DNA of 64,000 bases from the NCBI GenBank assembly GCA_963828825.1, contig CAWHGF010000004.1, positions 310,001-374,000 of the forward strand, in the 5' to 3' direction. A program made the translations under genes and the position numbers. Under the pieces are notes generated by a model. The model worked only from the letters and a program-made list of their open reading frames with translations, had not been told where the DNA came from and did not search any database. Positions 1 through 8,196 of this stretch are shown piece after piece (position 1 is the stretch's first letter; each line of letters starts with the position of its first letter). Origin of the DNA: Bog-473 sp963828825 (GTDB lineage Bacteria > Actinomycetota > Acidimicrobiia > Acidimicrobiales > RAAP-2).

Positions 1-353
1 GGCGTCGGCCCGAATTGCTCCGCGAACTGCGCCGGCGTCAGGAAGTGGCGATAGTCCGGCGAACCGGGGTCGGAAACCGCCGCCACCTCGGCGGCCAGCG
101 CGGCCGGATCACGGGGCTTGAGCGTCACGTCGAGTGGGAGGGCCGTTGCCGCCGGAGCGGGCCCGACGAGCGTGGCCCCGGGGGGAACGAGGCCCTGGTG
201 GCCCGGCAATTGCTGGCGTCCGGACCCGGCGCCAGCTGCGCTCGTCGCCGTGGCAGCGCCGAAGGCCACGGTGGACGCCAGGACCAGCGCGACACCGAGC
301 ACACCCGATGCAAAGCGACCGAACCGACGACCGCCGCGTCGATAGACGTCCAT
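1..353 (-). CDS. S53 (sedolisin/kumamolisin) peptidase, N-terminal part, cut by window edge
   Basis: Reading from an ATG at 353 towards the window edge gives about 117 residues with no stop. The start MDVYRRGGRR followed by a hydrophobic Ala/Val-rich stretch looks like a signal peptide. A pro-region follows with the segment SPDYRHFLTPAQFAEQFGP, characteristic of the pro-kumamolisin activation domain of S53 peptidases. It closely matches SPDYRHYLTSAQFAAEYGP in the second S53 gene of this window (45460-48364). The catalytic domain lies outside the window. The start is backed by GGAGGA about 8 nt upstream and a -10 box at 388-393. The expected product is a secreted acid-active serine-carboxyl endopeptidase. 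The family call rests on the pro-domain alone. Confidence 0.8.
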   Translation of the reverse strand, partial: MDVYRRGGRRFGRFASGVLGVALVLASTVAFGAATATSAAGAGSGRQQLPGHQGLVPPGATLVGPAPAATALPLDVTLKPRDPAALAAEVAAVSDPGSPDYRHFLTPAQFAEQFGPT

Positions 354-387
354 CTGTGCGTCCTCCACAGGTCCCCCCCCGGCGGGA

Positions 388-393
388 AGGCTA
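388..393 (-). promoter_or_regulatory. Putative -10 box for the S53 gene
   Basis: TAGCCT on the minus strand (TANNNT type) lies 34 nt upstream of the ATG at 353, leaving a leader of about 27 nt that contains the GGAGGA ribosome site. No good -35 is visible. Confidence 0.35.
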
Positions 394-631
394 ATGCCCC
401 TCACCAGGGCCACTTGCCGCACCCGGCGACTTCGGCTGGACCCACCAAACGGGCGTTTGTACCCGGGACTCATCGACCTCGGCCGTGGCGCGCAGGTATT
501 AGCCCCTCGCGGCGCGTGCTCCATACCTAGACCACGTCGACAGAGTTGGACGCCTTAGTGAGCGAAAACTGTCCCGCATCGTGCCCGTCGGAGCGCACAC
601 GGCGTGCTCAGCTCACCCCAACCCGGCAAAA

Positions 632-779
632 GGAGTCCGGAGGGTCCCGGTGGGACGGCCCGGGGACTCCGGGTCGCACCCGGCGTCGTACCGGGTTTCC
701 AGCCGGTAACCAGCACTGCGCTGCCCAACCGCGTGCGCATCGCACCGGTGGTGCGATGCGGGGCCCGCAGGGCGGGCCC
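632..779 (+). promoter_or_regulatory. Three hairpins in the gap before fabD
   Basis: The 354-825 gap holds no convincing gene. It contains three inverted repeats: GGAGTCC/GGACTCC (632-638/664-670) enclosing a GTCCC/GGGAC hairpin (644-648/652-656); a perfect 11-bp repeat CGCATCGCACC/GGTGCGATGCG with a 3-nt loop (736-746/750-760); and an 8-bp repeat GGGCCCGC/GCGGGCCC (761-768/772-779). None is followed by a T run, so they are not typical terminators. The 736-760 palindrome could be an operator, or all three could form a structured fabD leader. Function unknown. Confidence 0.4.
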
Positions 780-825
780 GTGGCGCGCCGACATGCCACA
801 CTGTGAGTTCCTCCGCCCGCCGTCG

Positions 826-2079
826 ATGGGAGCCGTCGGACACGTGTTGGTTTTCACCTTCCCCGGACAGGGATCACAGCGCGCCGGAATGGGTGAACCG
901 TGGGTCGACCACCCCTCGTGGGAAGTCGTGGAAGAAGCCTCCGCGGCCGCCGAGCTCGATCTGGCCCACCTCCTGCTGCGCGCGCCGATTGAGGAACTGA
1001 CCCAGACCGAGAACGCCCAACTGGCCACCACGGTGCTCAGCCTGGTCGTGCTCGACGCGGTCGAGCGCATCGGGCTGACGCCGGCGGCCTGCGCCGGACA
1101 CAGCCTGGGCGAGTACACCGCGCTGGTCGCGAGTGGTTCCCTCGGTTTCGATCACGGAATCCAGCTCGTCGTCGCCCGTGGCGAGGCAATGGCACGGGCC
1201 GGTGAGGAGGCTCCCGGGACCATGGCCGCCCTCTTGGGGATCGCCGACGACGACGCCGAGGCCGCCTGCATGCGCGCCGAGGGGGACGTGTGGGTGGCCA
1301 ACTACAACGCCCCGGGCCAGGTCGTCATCGCCGGCACGGCCGAGGCGGTGGCCCTGGCGGGCGAAATGGCCAAGGGCCTCGGCGCCAAGCGGGTCATGCC
1401 GATTCAAGTCTCGGGCGCGTTCCACACGCCTCTGATGCAAGGGGCCCGGGCCGACCTGCGCAAGGCCCTGGCCGAGGTCACCTTCCTCACCCCTGAGGTG
1501 CGCGTCGTCGCCAACGTCGACGCGCACGTCCATGACGACCCCGCCGATTGGCCGGGGTTGCTCTCCGCCCAGCTCTGCAGCCCGGTGCGCTGGCGCCAGA
1601 CGCTCGAGACCTTCGCCGGGCTCGGCCTGACCTCCCTCGTGGAGCTGGGACCGGGCGGCGTCCTGAGCGGGCTGGCCAAGCGCAGCCTGCCCGAGATCCA
1701 GTCGTTGGCCGTCTCCAAGCCCGAGGACCTGGACACGCTGATGGACCAGATCGGCGCCGCCGGCACCTGGCGGGCCGAGCCCGCCCTGCACCAAGGTGAG
1801 CACCTCTACATGTCCGAGCGGGTCGTGGTCAGCCCGTCGAGCGGCATCTTCAGCCCTGAGTCGTCCCTCCAGGCGCCGGGGACAGGGCTGTTGCCCGGGA
1901 CCGACGACGGTTCCGAGCAGTCGTCGGCGGTCGACGTCGGAGAGCTCGTCGGCCGGGTCGGGGTCTCGGAGGTCCGGACACCCTTCGCCGGACAGGTCAT
2001 CGGGTGGATGGCGGCCGACGGCGAACGGGTGCAAGAGGGCCAGCCGCTCGTGTGGCTCAGGGTGCCCGACTCGCGCTGA
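826..2079 (+). CDS. fabD: Malonyl-CoA:ACP transacylase with C-terminal biotinyl/lipoyl-like domain
   Basis: Transfers malonate from CoA to acyl carrier protein for type II fatty-acid synthesis in the cytoplasm. The acyltransferase domain has GQGSQ at residues 14-18, the nucleophile serine in GHSLGEY (Ser93) and the partner histidine in GAFHTPL (His200). FabD is normally about 310 residues; here it is 417. Residues about 331-413 resemble a biotinyl/lipoyl carrier domain (VGRVGVSEVRTPFAG then GERVQEGQPLVWLR), but the position of the modified lysine in the usual EAMKM motif has no lysine. The start at 826 is a choice: GTG at 844 and ATG at 793 are in frame and no clear ribosome site decides. It is the first gene of fabD-fabG-acpP-fabF. 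Confidence 0.93.
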   Translation: MGAVGHVLVFTFPGQGSQRAGMGEPWVDHPSWEVVEEASAAAELDLAHLLLRAPIEELTQTENAQLATTVLSLVVLDAVERIGLTPAACAGHSLGEYTALVASGSLGFDHGIQLVVARGEAMARAGEEAPGTMAALLGIADDDAEAACMRAEGDVWVANYNAPGQVVIAGTAEAVALAGEMAKGLGAKRVMPIQVSGAFHTPLMQGARADLRKALAEVTFLTPEVRVVANVDAHVHDDPADWPGLLSAQLCSPVRWRQTLETFAGLGLTSLVELGPGGVLSGLAKRSLPEIQSLAVSKPEDLDTLMDQIGAAGTWRAEPALHQGEHLYMSERVVVSPSSGIFSPESSLQAPGTGLLPGTDDGSEQSSAVDVGELVGRVGVSEVRTPFAGQVIGWMAADGERVQEGQPLVWLRVPDSR

Positions 2080-2108
2080 TGGCCATCGTCTGCTGATGGC
2101 CATCGTCC
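2075..2108 (+). repeat. 17-nt tandem duplication at the fabD/fabG junction
   Basis: GCTGATGGCCATCGTCT at 2075-2091 is followed at once by a copy with one difference at 2092-2108. Each copy carries a TGATG stop/start overlap. The first copy encodes a five-codon mini-ORF (Met-Ala-Ile-Val-Cys, stop) that starts on the fabD stop and whose own stop overlaps the fabG ATG. Confidence 0.9.
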
Positions 2109-2821
2109 TCGTCACCGGTGGGACCCGCGGTATCGGCGCCGCCTGTGTCTCGTGGTTCCTGGCCAACGGGGACCAGGTCGCCACCTCCTATCGCTCGGCC
2201 GAGCCCCCCGGTCCGCCCGTCGGTGCCGACCCCGAGCGCTTCCTGGCCGTGCGCTGCGACGTGCGCAACGCCGAGGAGGTGGAGTCGGCGTTCGGCGCCA
2301 TTGAGGAACAATGGGGGCCCGTCGAAGTCCTGGTGGCCAACGCGGGCATCGCGCTGGACTCGCTCATGCTGCGCATGAGCGACCAGGCGTTCCTCGACGT
2401 GATCGACGCCAACCTGACCGGGTCGTTCCGGGTGGCCAAGCGGGCCGTGGCCAAGATGCTGCGGCTACACACGGGTCGCATCGTGTTCGTGTCCTCGGTC
2501 GGCGCGTTCGTGGGCCTCCCCGGGCAGGCGAACTACGCCGCCTCCAAGGCCGGCCTGGTGGGGATGGCCCGGGCCATCGCCCGTGAGGTGGGCAGCCGGC
2601 AGATCACGGTCAACGTCGTGGCCCCGGGGTTGATCGACACCGACATGACCGCCGCCCTCGGCGCCGACAGAGTGGCCCTCATGGCCGGTCAGGTGCCTCT
2701 GGGCCACGCCGGCACCCCGGCGGACGTGGCCGCGGTGGTGGGGTTTCTGGCCTCCGACGCCGCGGCCTACATGACCGGGGCTGTCATCCCGGTCGACGGC
2801 GGGCTGGGCATGGGCCTGTAG
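2096..2821 (+). CDS. fabG: 3-oxoacyl-ACP reductase (SDR family)
   Basis: NAD(P)H-dependent reduction of 3-oxoacyl-ACP in fatty-acid elongation. At 241 residues it has the usual SDR length. It shows the Rossmann motif TGGTRGIG (7-14), NAG at 82-84, Asn106, the catalytic serine in VSS (133-134), and YxxxK (Tyr147, Lys151), then the tail PVDGGLGMGL usual for FabG. The ATG at 2096 is the second of two starts made by the junction duplication; the first (2079) reads into a stop after five codons. It sits in the fab operon, 33 nt before acpP. Confidence 0.93.
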   Translation: MAIVLVTGGTRGIGAACVSWFLANGDQVATSYRSAEPPGPPVGADPERFLAVRCDVRNAEEVESAFGAIEEQWGPVEVLVANAGIALDSLMLRMSDQAFLDVIDANLTGSFRVAKRAVAKMLRLHTGRIVFVSSVGAFVGLPGQANYAASKAGLVGMARAIAREVGSRQITVNVVAPGLIDTDMTAALGADRVALMAGQVPLGHAGTPADVAAVVGFLASDAAAYMTGAVIPVDGGLGMGL

Positions 2822-2854
2822 CGTTCAGGGAACCGACAGACAAAGGAGCAGATT

Positions 2855-3094
2855 GTGGACAGCGACGCAGCCTTCGAGAAGTTTCGCGAGTGCGCCGTGG
2901 AAGTACTGCAGGTGCCGGCGGACAAGGTCACCAAGGAAGCGAAATTCGCAGACGATCTCGACGCCGACAGCCTGGACCTGGTCGAACTCGTCATGGCGCT
3001 CGAAGAGGCCTTCGATATCACAGTCGAAGAAACCGAGCTCGAGGACATCACCACCATCGGGCAGGCCTTCGACCTGATCTCCGCCAAGCTCTGA
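2855..3094 (+). CDS. acpP: Acyl carrier protein
   Basis: A 79-residue acidic protein that carries growing acyl chains on a phosphopantetheine arm. The attachment serine is in DADSLDLVEL (Ser38), the classic DSL motif. It starts at GTG 2855 behind a strong AAAGGAG ribosome site, the best in the operon, in keeping with the high level at which ACP is normally made. Its TGA overlaps the ATG of fabF (ATGA at 3092-3096). Confidence 0.95.
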   Translation: MDSDAAFEKFRECAVEVLQVPADKVTKEAKFADDLDADSLDLVELVMALEEAFDITVEETELEDITTIGQAFDLISAKL

Positions 3095-4290
3095 TGCAGA
3101 TCGGCATGGGCGCCGAGGGCCCGATCCGGGGACGGCGGGTCGCTGTCACCGGACTGGGTGCGATCACGTGCTGCGGGGTCGGTGTCGACGCGCTGTGGGA
3201 CGGGCTGCTGCACCCGGCGGTCGTCGGTGGGGTGGTCCGTGACTACGAGCCCACCGACTGGTTCGGACCCAAGGAGGTGCGCCAGCTCGACCGGTTCGCC
3301 CAGTTGTCCATGGTGGCGGCCGACCAGGCCGTCGACGCGGCCGGTGACCTGGCGGTCGACCCCGCCAAGGCCGGCGTCGTTTTCGCCACGGGCGTGGGCG
3401 GGTTCGAGACGTTGGCCAATCAGGTCGGCGTGTACAACGAGAAGGGGCCCGACCGGGTCTCCCCGCGGCTCGTGCCGATGATGATGGCCAACGCCGGCGC
3501 CGCCGGCATCTCCATGCGTCTCGGGTGGCGGGGACCGTCGGAGGTCATCTGCACGGCGTGTGCGGCGGGCACCCACGCCATTGCCGCCGCGGCACGGCTC
3601 GTCGCCACGGGCCGCTGCGACGTGGCCATCGGCGGAGGCTCCGAGGCCAGCATGCACCCGGTCGCGCTGGCCGCGTTCGCCAACATGACCGCGCTGTCGT
3701 CCTCGGGACACTCGCGTCCGTTCGACGCCCGACGCGACGGCTTCGTGATGACCGAGGGCGCCGCCGCCCTCGTGCTCGAGGACTGGGACCGCGCCGTCGC
3801 TCGTGGTGCGACGATCTACGCCGAGCTGGCCGGGGCGGCCAGCACCGCCGACGCCTACCACATCACCGCCCCCGCCCCGGACGGTTCGGGCGCCGTCGCC
3901 TGCATGGAGCTGGCATTGGCCGACGCCGAGATCGGGCCGTCCGACGTCGGGCACATCAATGCCCACGGGACCTCGACGCCGCTCAACGATCTGGCCGAGG
4001 CGCGCGCCATCACCAAGGTCTTCGGTGAGCCCGGCCCGCTCGTCACTTCCACCAAGGGGGTGACCGGACATGGCCTGGCCGCCGCCGGCGCCATCGAGGC
4101 GGTGGCGGCGGTGCTCACGGTCGACCGCGCCACCATCCCGCCGACGGCCGGCTACGCCGAGCCCGACCCCGAGATCACAATTCCGATCGTGCATGGCGAG
4201 CCTCGAGCCTGGGAACCAGCGGCGGTCCTCTCGAATTCCTTCGGCTTCGGTGGCCACAACGGCTGCCTGGTGCTGCTGCCTCCGGCCTGA
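3094..4290 (+). CDS. fabF: 3-oxoacyl-ACP synthase II
   Basis: Condenses malonyl-ACP with acyl-ACP. The protein has 398 residues with the complete Cys-His-His triad of elongating ketosynthases: Cys156 in CTACAAGTH, His291 in NAHGTSTPLND and His326 in KGVTGHG, plus the GFGGHN loop near the C-terminus. The start overlaps the acpP stop; ATG 3106 is an alternative. It is the last gene of the fab operon. No fabH, fabZ or fabI lies nearby, so initiation and the later steps must be encoded elsewhere. Confidence 0.94.
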   Translation: MQIGMGAEGPIRGRRVAVTGLGAITCCGVGVDALWDGLLHPAVVGGVVRDYEPTDWFGPKEVRQLDRFAQLSMVAADQAVDAAGDLAVDPAKAGVVFATGVGGFETLANQVGVYNEKGPDRVSPRLVPMMMANAGAAGISMRLGWRGPSEVICTACAAGTHAIAAAARLVATGRCDVAIGGGSEASMHPVALAAFANMTALSSSGHSRPFDARRDGFVMTEGAAALVLEDWDRAVARGATIYAELAGAASTADAYHITAPAPDGSGAVACMELALADAEIGPSDVGHINAHGTSTPLNDLAEARAITKVFGEPGPLVTSTKGVTGHGLAAAGAIEAVAAVLTVDRATIPPTAGYAEPDPEITIPIVHGEPRAWEPAAVLSNSFGFGGHNGCLVLLPPA

Positions 4291-4300
4291 GAACAGCCGA

Positions 4301-4306
4301 TAAGGT
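4301..4306 (+). promoter_or_regulatory. Putative -10 box for the SGNH hydrolase gene
   Basis: TAAGGT (TANNNT type) lies 45 nt before the ATG at 4352, in the short gap after fabF. It suggests the hydrolase has its own promoter. No matching -35 hexamer was recognised. Confidence 0.3.
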
Positions 4307-4351
4307 CGCACCTCCGCTGCTGCCAAAGCGGCGACGCGAGAGGTCGGTTCG

Positions 4352-5563
4352 ATGGGAAGGCTGCAAATCTGGGGCGCCGCGGCGCGCCACTCCCGCACTG
4401 TCCAGGTCGTGGCCGCCGTCGTGGTGGCGGGGCTGGTCGGCGGGGGCATCGTGGTGGCGACCCGCAGCAGCCCACCGGCGCCGGCCCCGTCGCCGGCCGC
4501 GTCGACCCGGGCGGTCGCTCTCGGCGATTCGGTCCCCTACGGGCACGGGTTGGCCAACCCCTACGTGACACCGCAGATCGGACTCCCTGCCACCGCCGTC
4601 TCGCAGGGCCCCTCGACGATGGCCTACCCCAGCCTGGTGGCGGAGGACCTCGGGCTCACCATGTCCGTGCGGGCGAGCAACTGCCACCTGACCGGCGACC
4701 AGCTCTCCATCAGCGGGGCCGTGGCTGACGGCACCGACAACACCAGCCGGGACGGGCAGTGCCCCGTCCCTCCCCGACAGGCCCGGAACCTGTCGGACGA
4801 GATCGCCGCCACCGACCTGGCCCGTCACCCGGCCCGCCTGGTCCTCTTGCAGGACGGCGCGGACGACATCGACTTCAGCTCCTGTCTCGAATACCAGCTG
4901 GCCCGGGTCTTGGGGACGGGCATCGGCCTCGGCAGCGCCTGCGTCGCCGGCGGCTCGGTCATCCCGAAGATCGCCGCTGAGCTGGCCAACGTACGGGCCA
5001 GCCTGGCCCGGGCCATTGAGAGCCTGGCGCCGCACGCCTCGACCATCGCCGTGCTCGACTACTACCAGCCGATTCCCGAGCCGTCGCAGATCACCTCGGG
5101 CGCGGCCACGTCGGGTCTCCACACCAACCTGGTGTGCAGCGGCCTGAAGCCCAACGCCGTCAGCACCTTCAGCGCGGCCCAGATCGTCCTGACCGCGCTC
5201 AACCGGGCCGTGGCCGGCGCGGTGGCCGAGGCCCGTATCCACCACGTGAAGAACGTGACCCTGGTCGACGTGTCAGGTGCCCTCGACGGCCACGGGATGT
5301 GCACGGCGCACCCCTGGGTGTTCTCGGGTGAGGCCGTTCCCGATGCGACCCTGGCCGCCGACGCGGAGCACTTCCTGGCCGCCAAGGCCTGCTCCGGGAC
5401 GGATGCGCTGCACAGACAGACGTCCTGCGCGGGCCTGTCCGCCTCTGCGCAGGCAGCGGAGCGGAGCCTGCAGGGCTACGTGTGGCGAGCCGCGCATCCG
5501 ACGGCGGCGGGACAGCGGTCCATCGCCGAGCTGGTGGAGCACCAGCTCGGCCGTCGGGTCTAG
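4352..5563 (+). CDS. Membrane-anchored SGNH/GDSL-type hydrolase
   Basis: A 403-residue protein with a short cytoplasmic start, one hydrophobic segment (about 18-37) and an extracytoplasmic Pro/Ala linker. The SGNH blocks follow: GDS with Ser60 in VALGDSVPYG (block I) and a C-terminal AAHPTAAGQ with His382 (block V). Where most family members have GxND (block III), this one reads GADDID, so the usual Asn is replaced. Six or more cysteines suggest disulfides. The family includes esterases, lipases and acyl-sugar hydrolases; the substrate cannot be told from sequence. Its TAG overlaps the trpA stop on the other strand within CTAG (5560-5563). Confidence 0.78.
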   Translation: MGRLQIWGAAARHSRTVQVVAAVVVAGLVGGGIVVATRSSPPAPAPSPAASTRAVALGDSVPYGHGLANPYVTPQIGLPATAVSQGPSTMAYPSLVAEDLGLTMSVRASNCHLTGDQLSISGAVADGTDNTSRDGQCPVPPRQARNLSDEIAATDLARHPARLVLLQDGADDIDFSSCLEYQLARVLGTGIGLGSACVAGGSVIPKIAAELANVRASLARAIESLAPHASTIAVLDYYQPIPEPSQITSGAATSGLHTNLVCSGLKPNAVSTFSAAQIVLTALNRAVAGAVAEARIHHVKNVTLVDVSGALDGHGMCTAHPWVFSGEAVPDATLAADAEHFLAAKACSGTDALHRQTSCAGLSASAQAAERSLQGYVWRAAHPTAAGQRSIAELVEHQLGRRV

Positions 5564-6330
5564 TCGATCGCCTCGCGGAAGGTCCCGACGAAGGCCGCGG
5601 CCCCGTCCGGCCCCTCGTCCTGCAGCAAGCGGCGCACCAGCGCCGAGCCGACCACCACGCCGTCCGCCACCTCGCACACCTGCGCCGCCTGATCCGGCGT
5701 GGAGACGCCGACGCCGACGCAGACCGGCATGTCCGTGCAGCTCCGGATGCGCTCGACGACCCTCGTCACGTCCGACCCGACATGCTGGCGCTCGCCGGTG
5801 ACCCCCATGCGGGCCACGGCGTAGACGAACCCGTGCGCCCGGGCGCAGATGCGCTCCACCCGATCGGGTGGGGAGGACGGCGCCACCAGGAGCACGGTGT
5901 CGATCCCCGCCGCATCCGCCTCGACAGCCCATGGGCTGATCTCCTCGATCGGGAGGTCGGGCAGGATCGCCCCGCTCACTCCGGCGGCCGCCAACGACCG
6001 CGCCATGCGCCTGTGTCCGGCCCGGAAGACGAGGTTGTAATAGGTCATGATCGCCACCGGCACGGGGGCCTCGGCCCGCGCAATGCCGTCGAGGACCTGG
6101 TCGGGCACCGTGCCCCGGGCCAGCGCACGCAGCGCGGCCTCCTGAATCACCGGCCCGTCCATCATCGGATCGGAGAAGGGGATGCCGACCTCCACGGCGT
6201 CCGCCCCGGCCGCGATCACCGCGGCCAGGGACTGTGTCCAGTCGTCGGTCATGCCTCCCATGAGGTACGGGATCAGCAGCTTGCGCCCGCGTTCACGACG
6301 GGCCCGGAGCTCCTTCTCGAGATCAGGCAT
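5560..6330 (-). CDS. trpA: Tryptophan synthase alpha chain
   Basis: Cleaves indole-3-glycerol phosphate to indole and glyceraldehyde-3-phosphate; works as an alpha2beta2 complex with TrpB. The 256-residue TIM barrel has the catalytic Glu47 and Asp58 in AVEVGIPFSDPMMDGP, and a phosphate-binding part with GVGVSTPDQA. It starts 8 nt inside the 3' end of trpB. It is the last gene of the long his-trp operon and meets the SGNH hydrolase tail to tail with no room for a terminator. Confidence 0.96.
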   Translation of the reverse strand: MPDLEKELRARRERGRKLLIPYLMGGMTDDWTQSLAAVIAAGADAVEVGIPFSDPMMDGPVIQEAALRALARGTVPDQVLDGIARAEAPVPVAIMTYYNLVFRAGHRRMARSLAAAGVSGAILPDLPIEEISPWAVEADAAGIDTVLLVAPSSPPDRVERICARAHGFVYAVARMGVTGERQHVGSDVTRVVERIRSCTDMPVCVGVGVSTPDQAAQVCEVADGVVVGSALVRRLLQDEGPDGAAAFVGTFREAID

Positions 6331-7516
6331 CGCGCCGGCGACCGAAGATCTCGCGCACCTGGGCGACGTCCTTGTCCCCCCGGCCGGACAGTGTCACGAG
6401 CACCGTGGAGCCGGCCGGCAGCGCGTCCGTGCCCGCGCTCCGGGCCACCCAGGCCACGGCGTGCGCCGACTCCAACGCGGGGATGATGCCCTCCGTGTGG
6501 CTGAGCAGCCGGAACGCCTCGAGCACCTCGGCGTCCGACGCCATGGAGTACTCCGCCCGCCCGGTGGCCGCCAGGTGCGCGTGCTCGGGGCCCAGGCCCG
6601 GATAGTCCAACCCGGCCGAGATCGACTCCGCCTCCAGGATCTGCCCCGCCTCGTCCTGCAGGAGCCGGGAGTGCATGCCGTGCAGGACGCCCGGGATGCC
6701 GTTGGTGATGGCCGCGCCCCCGGCCGCCTCCACCCCGACCAGCCGGGCGGGCGTGTCGACGAAGCCGGCGAACGTCCCTGCCGCATTGGACCCACCGCCG
6801 ATGCAGGCGACGACGACATCGGGCGCGGCGCCACCGAGCAGGCTGGCGGACTGCTCGCGCGCCTCGTCACCGACGACACGCTGCAGTTGGCGCACCATGT
6901 AGGGGAACGGGTGTGGCCCCATGACCGATCCGAGGCAGTAGTGCGTGGTGTCCACCGTGGCCACCCACTCCCGCATGGCCTCGTTGACCGCATCCTTGAG
7001 CGTCCGGCTCCCCGACGTCACCGTCCGGACCTCCGCGCCGAGCAGCTCCATGCGGAAGACGTTGAGCTCCTGGCGCTGCGTGTCGACCTCGCCCATGAAC
7101 ACGGTGCATTCGAGGCCGAAGAGCGCGGCAGCCGTGGCCGACGCCACGCCGTGCTGGCCCGCCCCCGTCTCGGCGATCATCCGCGCCTTGCCCATCCGCT
7201 TCGTCAGGAGCGCCTGACCCACGACGTTGTTGAGCTTGTGCGAACCCGTGTGGGCCAGGTCCTCCCGCTTGAGCAGCACGCGCACGCCCAGGCGCTCCGA
7301 CAGGCGCCTGCACTCGGTCACCGGTGTGGGGCGGCCGCCGTAGTGGCGCAGCAACCCGTCCAGCTCGGCGCGGAACTCCGGGTCGGCCCAGGCATCGTCG
7401 AACCACTTCTCGAGCTCGAGGCAGGCCGGCATCAAGGACTCCGGCACGAAGCGCCCGCCGAACTCGCCGAAGCGGCCGTCCGGACCCGGACGGCCCATCA
7501 GGCTCTCCTCGCTCAT
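6323..7516 (-). CDS. trpB: Tryptophan synthase beta chain
   Basis: Joins indole with L-serine to give L-tryptophan using pyridoxal phosphate. The protein has 397 residues. The PLP lysine is Lys94 in HTGSHKLNN, and the phosphate-binding loop CIGGGSNAAG is intact. It is TrpB1-like, with the GEFGGRFVPE start of alpha-dependent enzymes. It overlaps trpF by 4 nt upstream and trpA by 8 nt downstream, so the two subunits are translated side by side. Confidence 0.97.
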   Translation of the reverse strand: MSEESLMGRPGPDGRFGEFGGRFVPESLMPACLELEKWFDDAWADPEFRAELDGLLRHYGGRPTPVTECRRLSERLGVRVLLKREDLAHTGSHKLNNVVGQALLTKRMGKARMIAETGAGQHGVASATAAALFGLECTVFMGEVDTQRQELNVFRMELLGAEVRTVTSGSRTLKDAVNEAMREWVATVDTTHYCLGSVMGPHPFPYMVRQLQRVVGDEAREQSASLLGGAAPDVVVACIGGGSNAAGTFAGFVDTPARLVGVEAAGGAAITNGIPGVLHGMHSRLLQDEAGQILEAESISAGLDYPGLGPEHAHLAATGRAEYSMASDAEVLEAFRLLSHTEGIIPALESAHAVAWVARSAGTDALPAGSTVLVTLSGRGDKDVAQVREIFGRRRDA

Positions 7517-8196
7517 GCATCCCTCCAGTCGTAGGGCTCGTCCGCGACGGGAACCGACAACGGGTCCCTCGCCGCGGTCTCAGTATCGGCCTTCCGGGCG
7601 TTGACGATGAAGCTGCGCAGGAGCAGGGGGTCCTTGTGGCCCGGCGCCGCCTCGACCCCGCTCGCCACGTCGACCCCGCCCGGACGCAGGTGGGCAACCG
7701 CCTGCGCCACGTTGTCCGGGCGCAGCCCTCCCGAGACGATCATGCGCTTCGGGTCGGTGACCCCTTCGGCCAGGCGCCAGTCGAAGACCTGGCCCGACCC
7801 GGGGTTGTCCCCGTCAACGAGGAGGAAGTCGGCGCCGAAGTCCTCGAACCGCGCAATGGTGCGGTCGCCGGCCGGGAACGCCTTGATCACCGTGGGCACG
7901 CGGGCACGCACCCACTGCGTCTCCTCGGCCGTCTCGTGGCCGTGCATCTGCGCCGCGCCGAGACCGGCGAGCCGGACGGCCTCGACAATGCGCTGGGGCG
8001 CCTCGTCGCGGAAGACGCCGACGGTCAGGACGTGCTCGGGCAGCCGCTTGGCGATGTCCCCGGCCAGCCGCACGGAGACCTGCCGCGGCGAGGGGGCGAA
8101 GATGAAGCCCACCGCCGAGGCCCCCAGGCTCACCGAGAGCAGGGCGTCGGCCTCGGACGTGATGCCGCAGATCTTGACGAACAGGGTGTCCGTCAT
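7513..8196 (-). CDS. trpF: Phosphoribosylanthranilate isomerase
   Basis: Amadori rearrangement of phosphoribosylanthranilate in tryptophan synthesis. The 227-residue TIM barrel has the catalytic Cys10 in VKICGIT and general acid Asp128 in LLVDGDN. A dedicated TrpF is notable because many actinobacteria lack it and use the bifunctional isomerase PriA; here a hisA gene lies in the same operon, so the HisA need not be PriA. The C-terminus runs about 20 residues past the barrel. It overlaps trpC and trpB by 4 nt each. Confidence 0.94.
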   Translation of the reverse strand: MTDTLFVKICGITSEADALLSVSLGASAVGFIFAPSPRQVSVRLAGDIAKRLPEHVLTVGVFRDEAPQRIVEAVRLAGLGAAQMHGHETAEETQWVRARVPTVIKAFPAGDRTIARFEDFGADFLLVDGDNPGSGQVFDWRLAEGVTDPKRMIVSGGLRPDNVAQAVAHLRPGGVDVASGVEAAPGHKDPLLLRSFIVNARKADTETAARDPLSVPVADEPYDWRDA

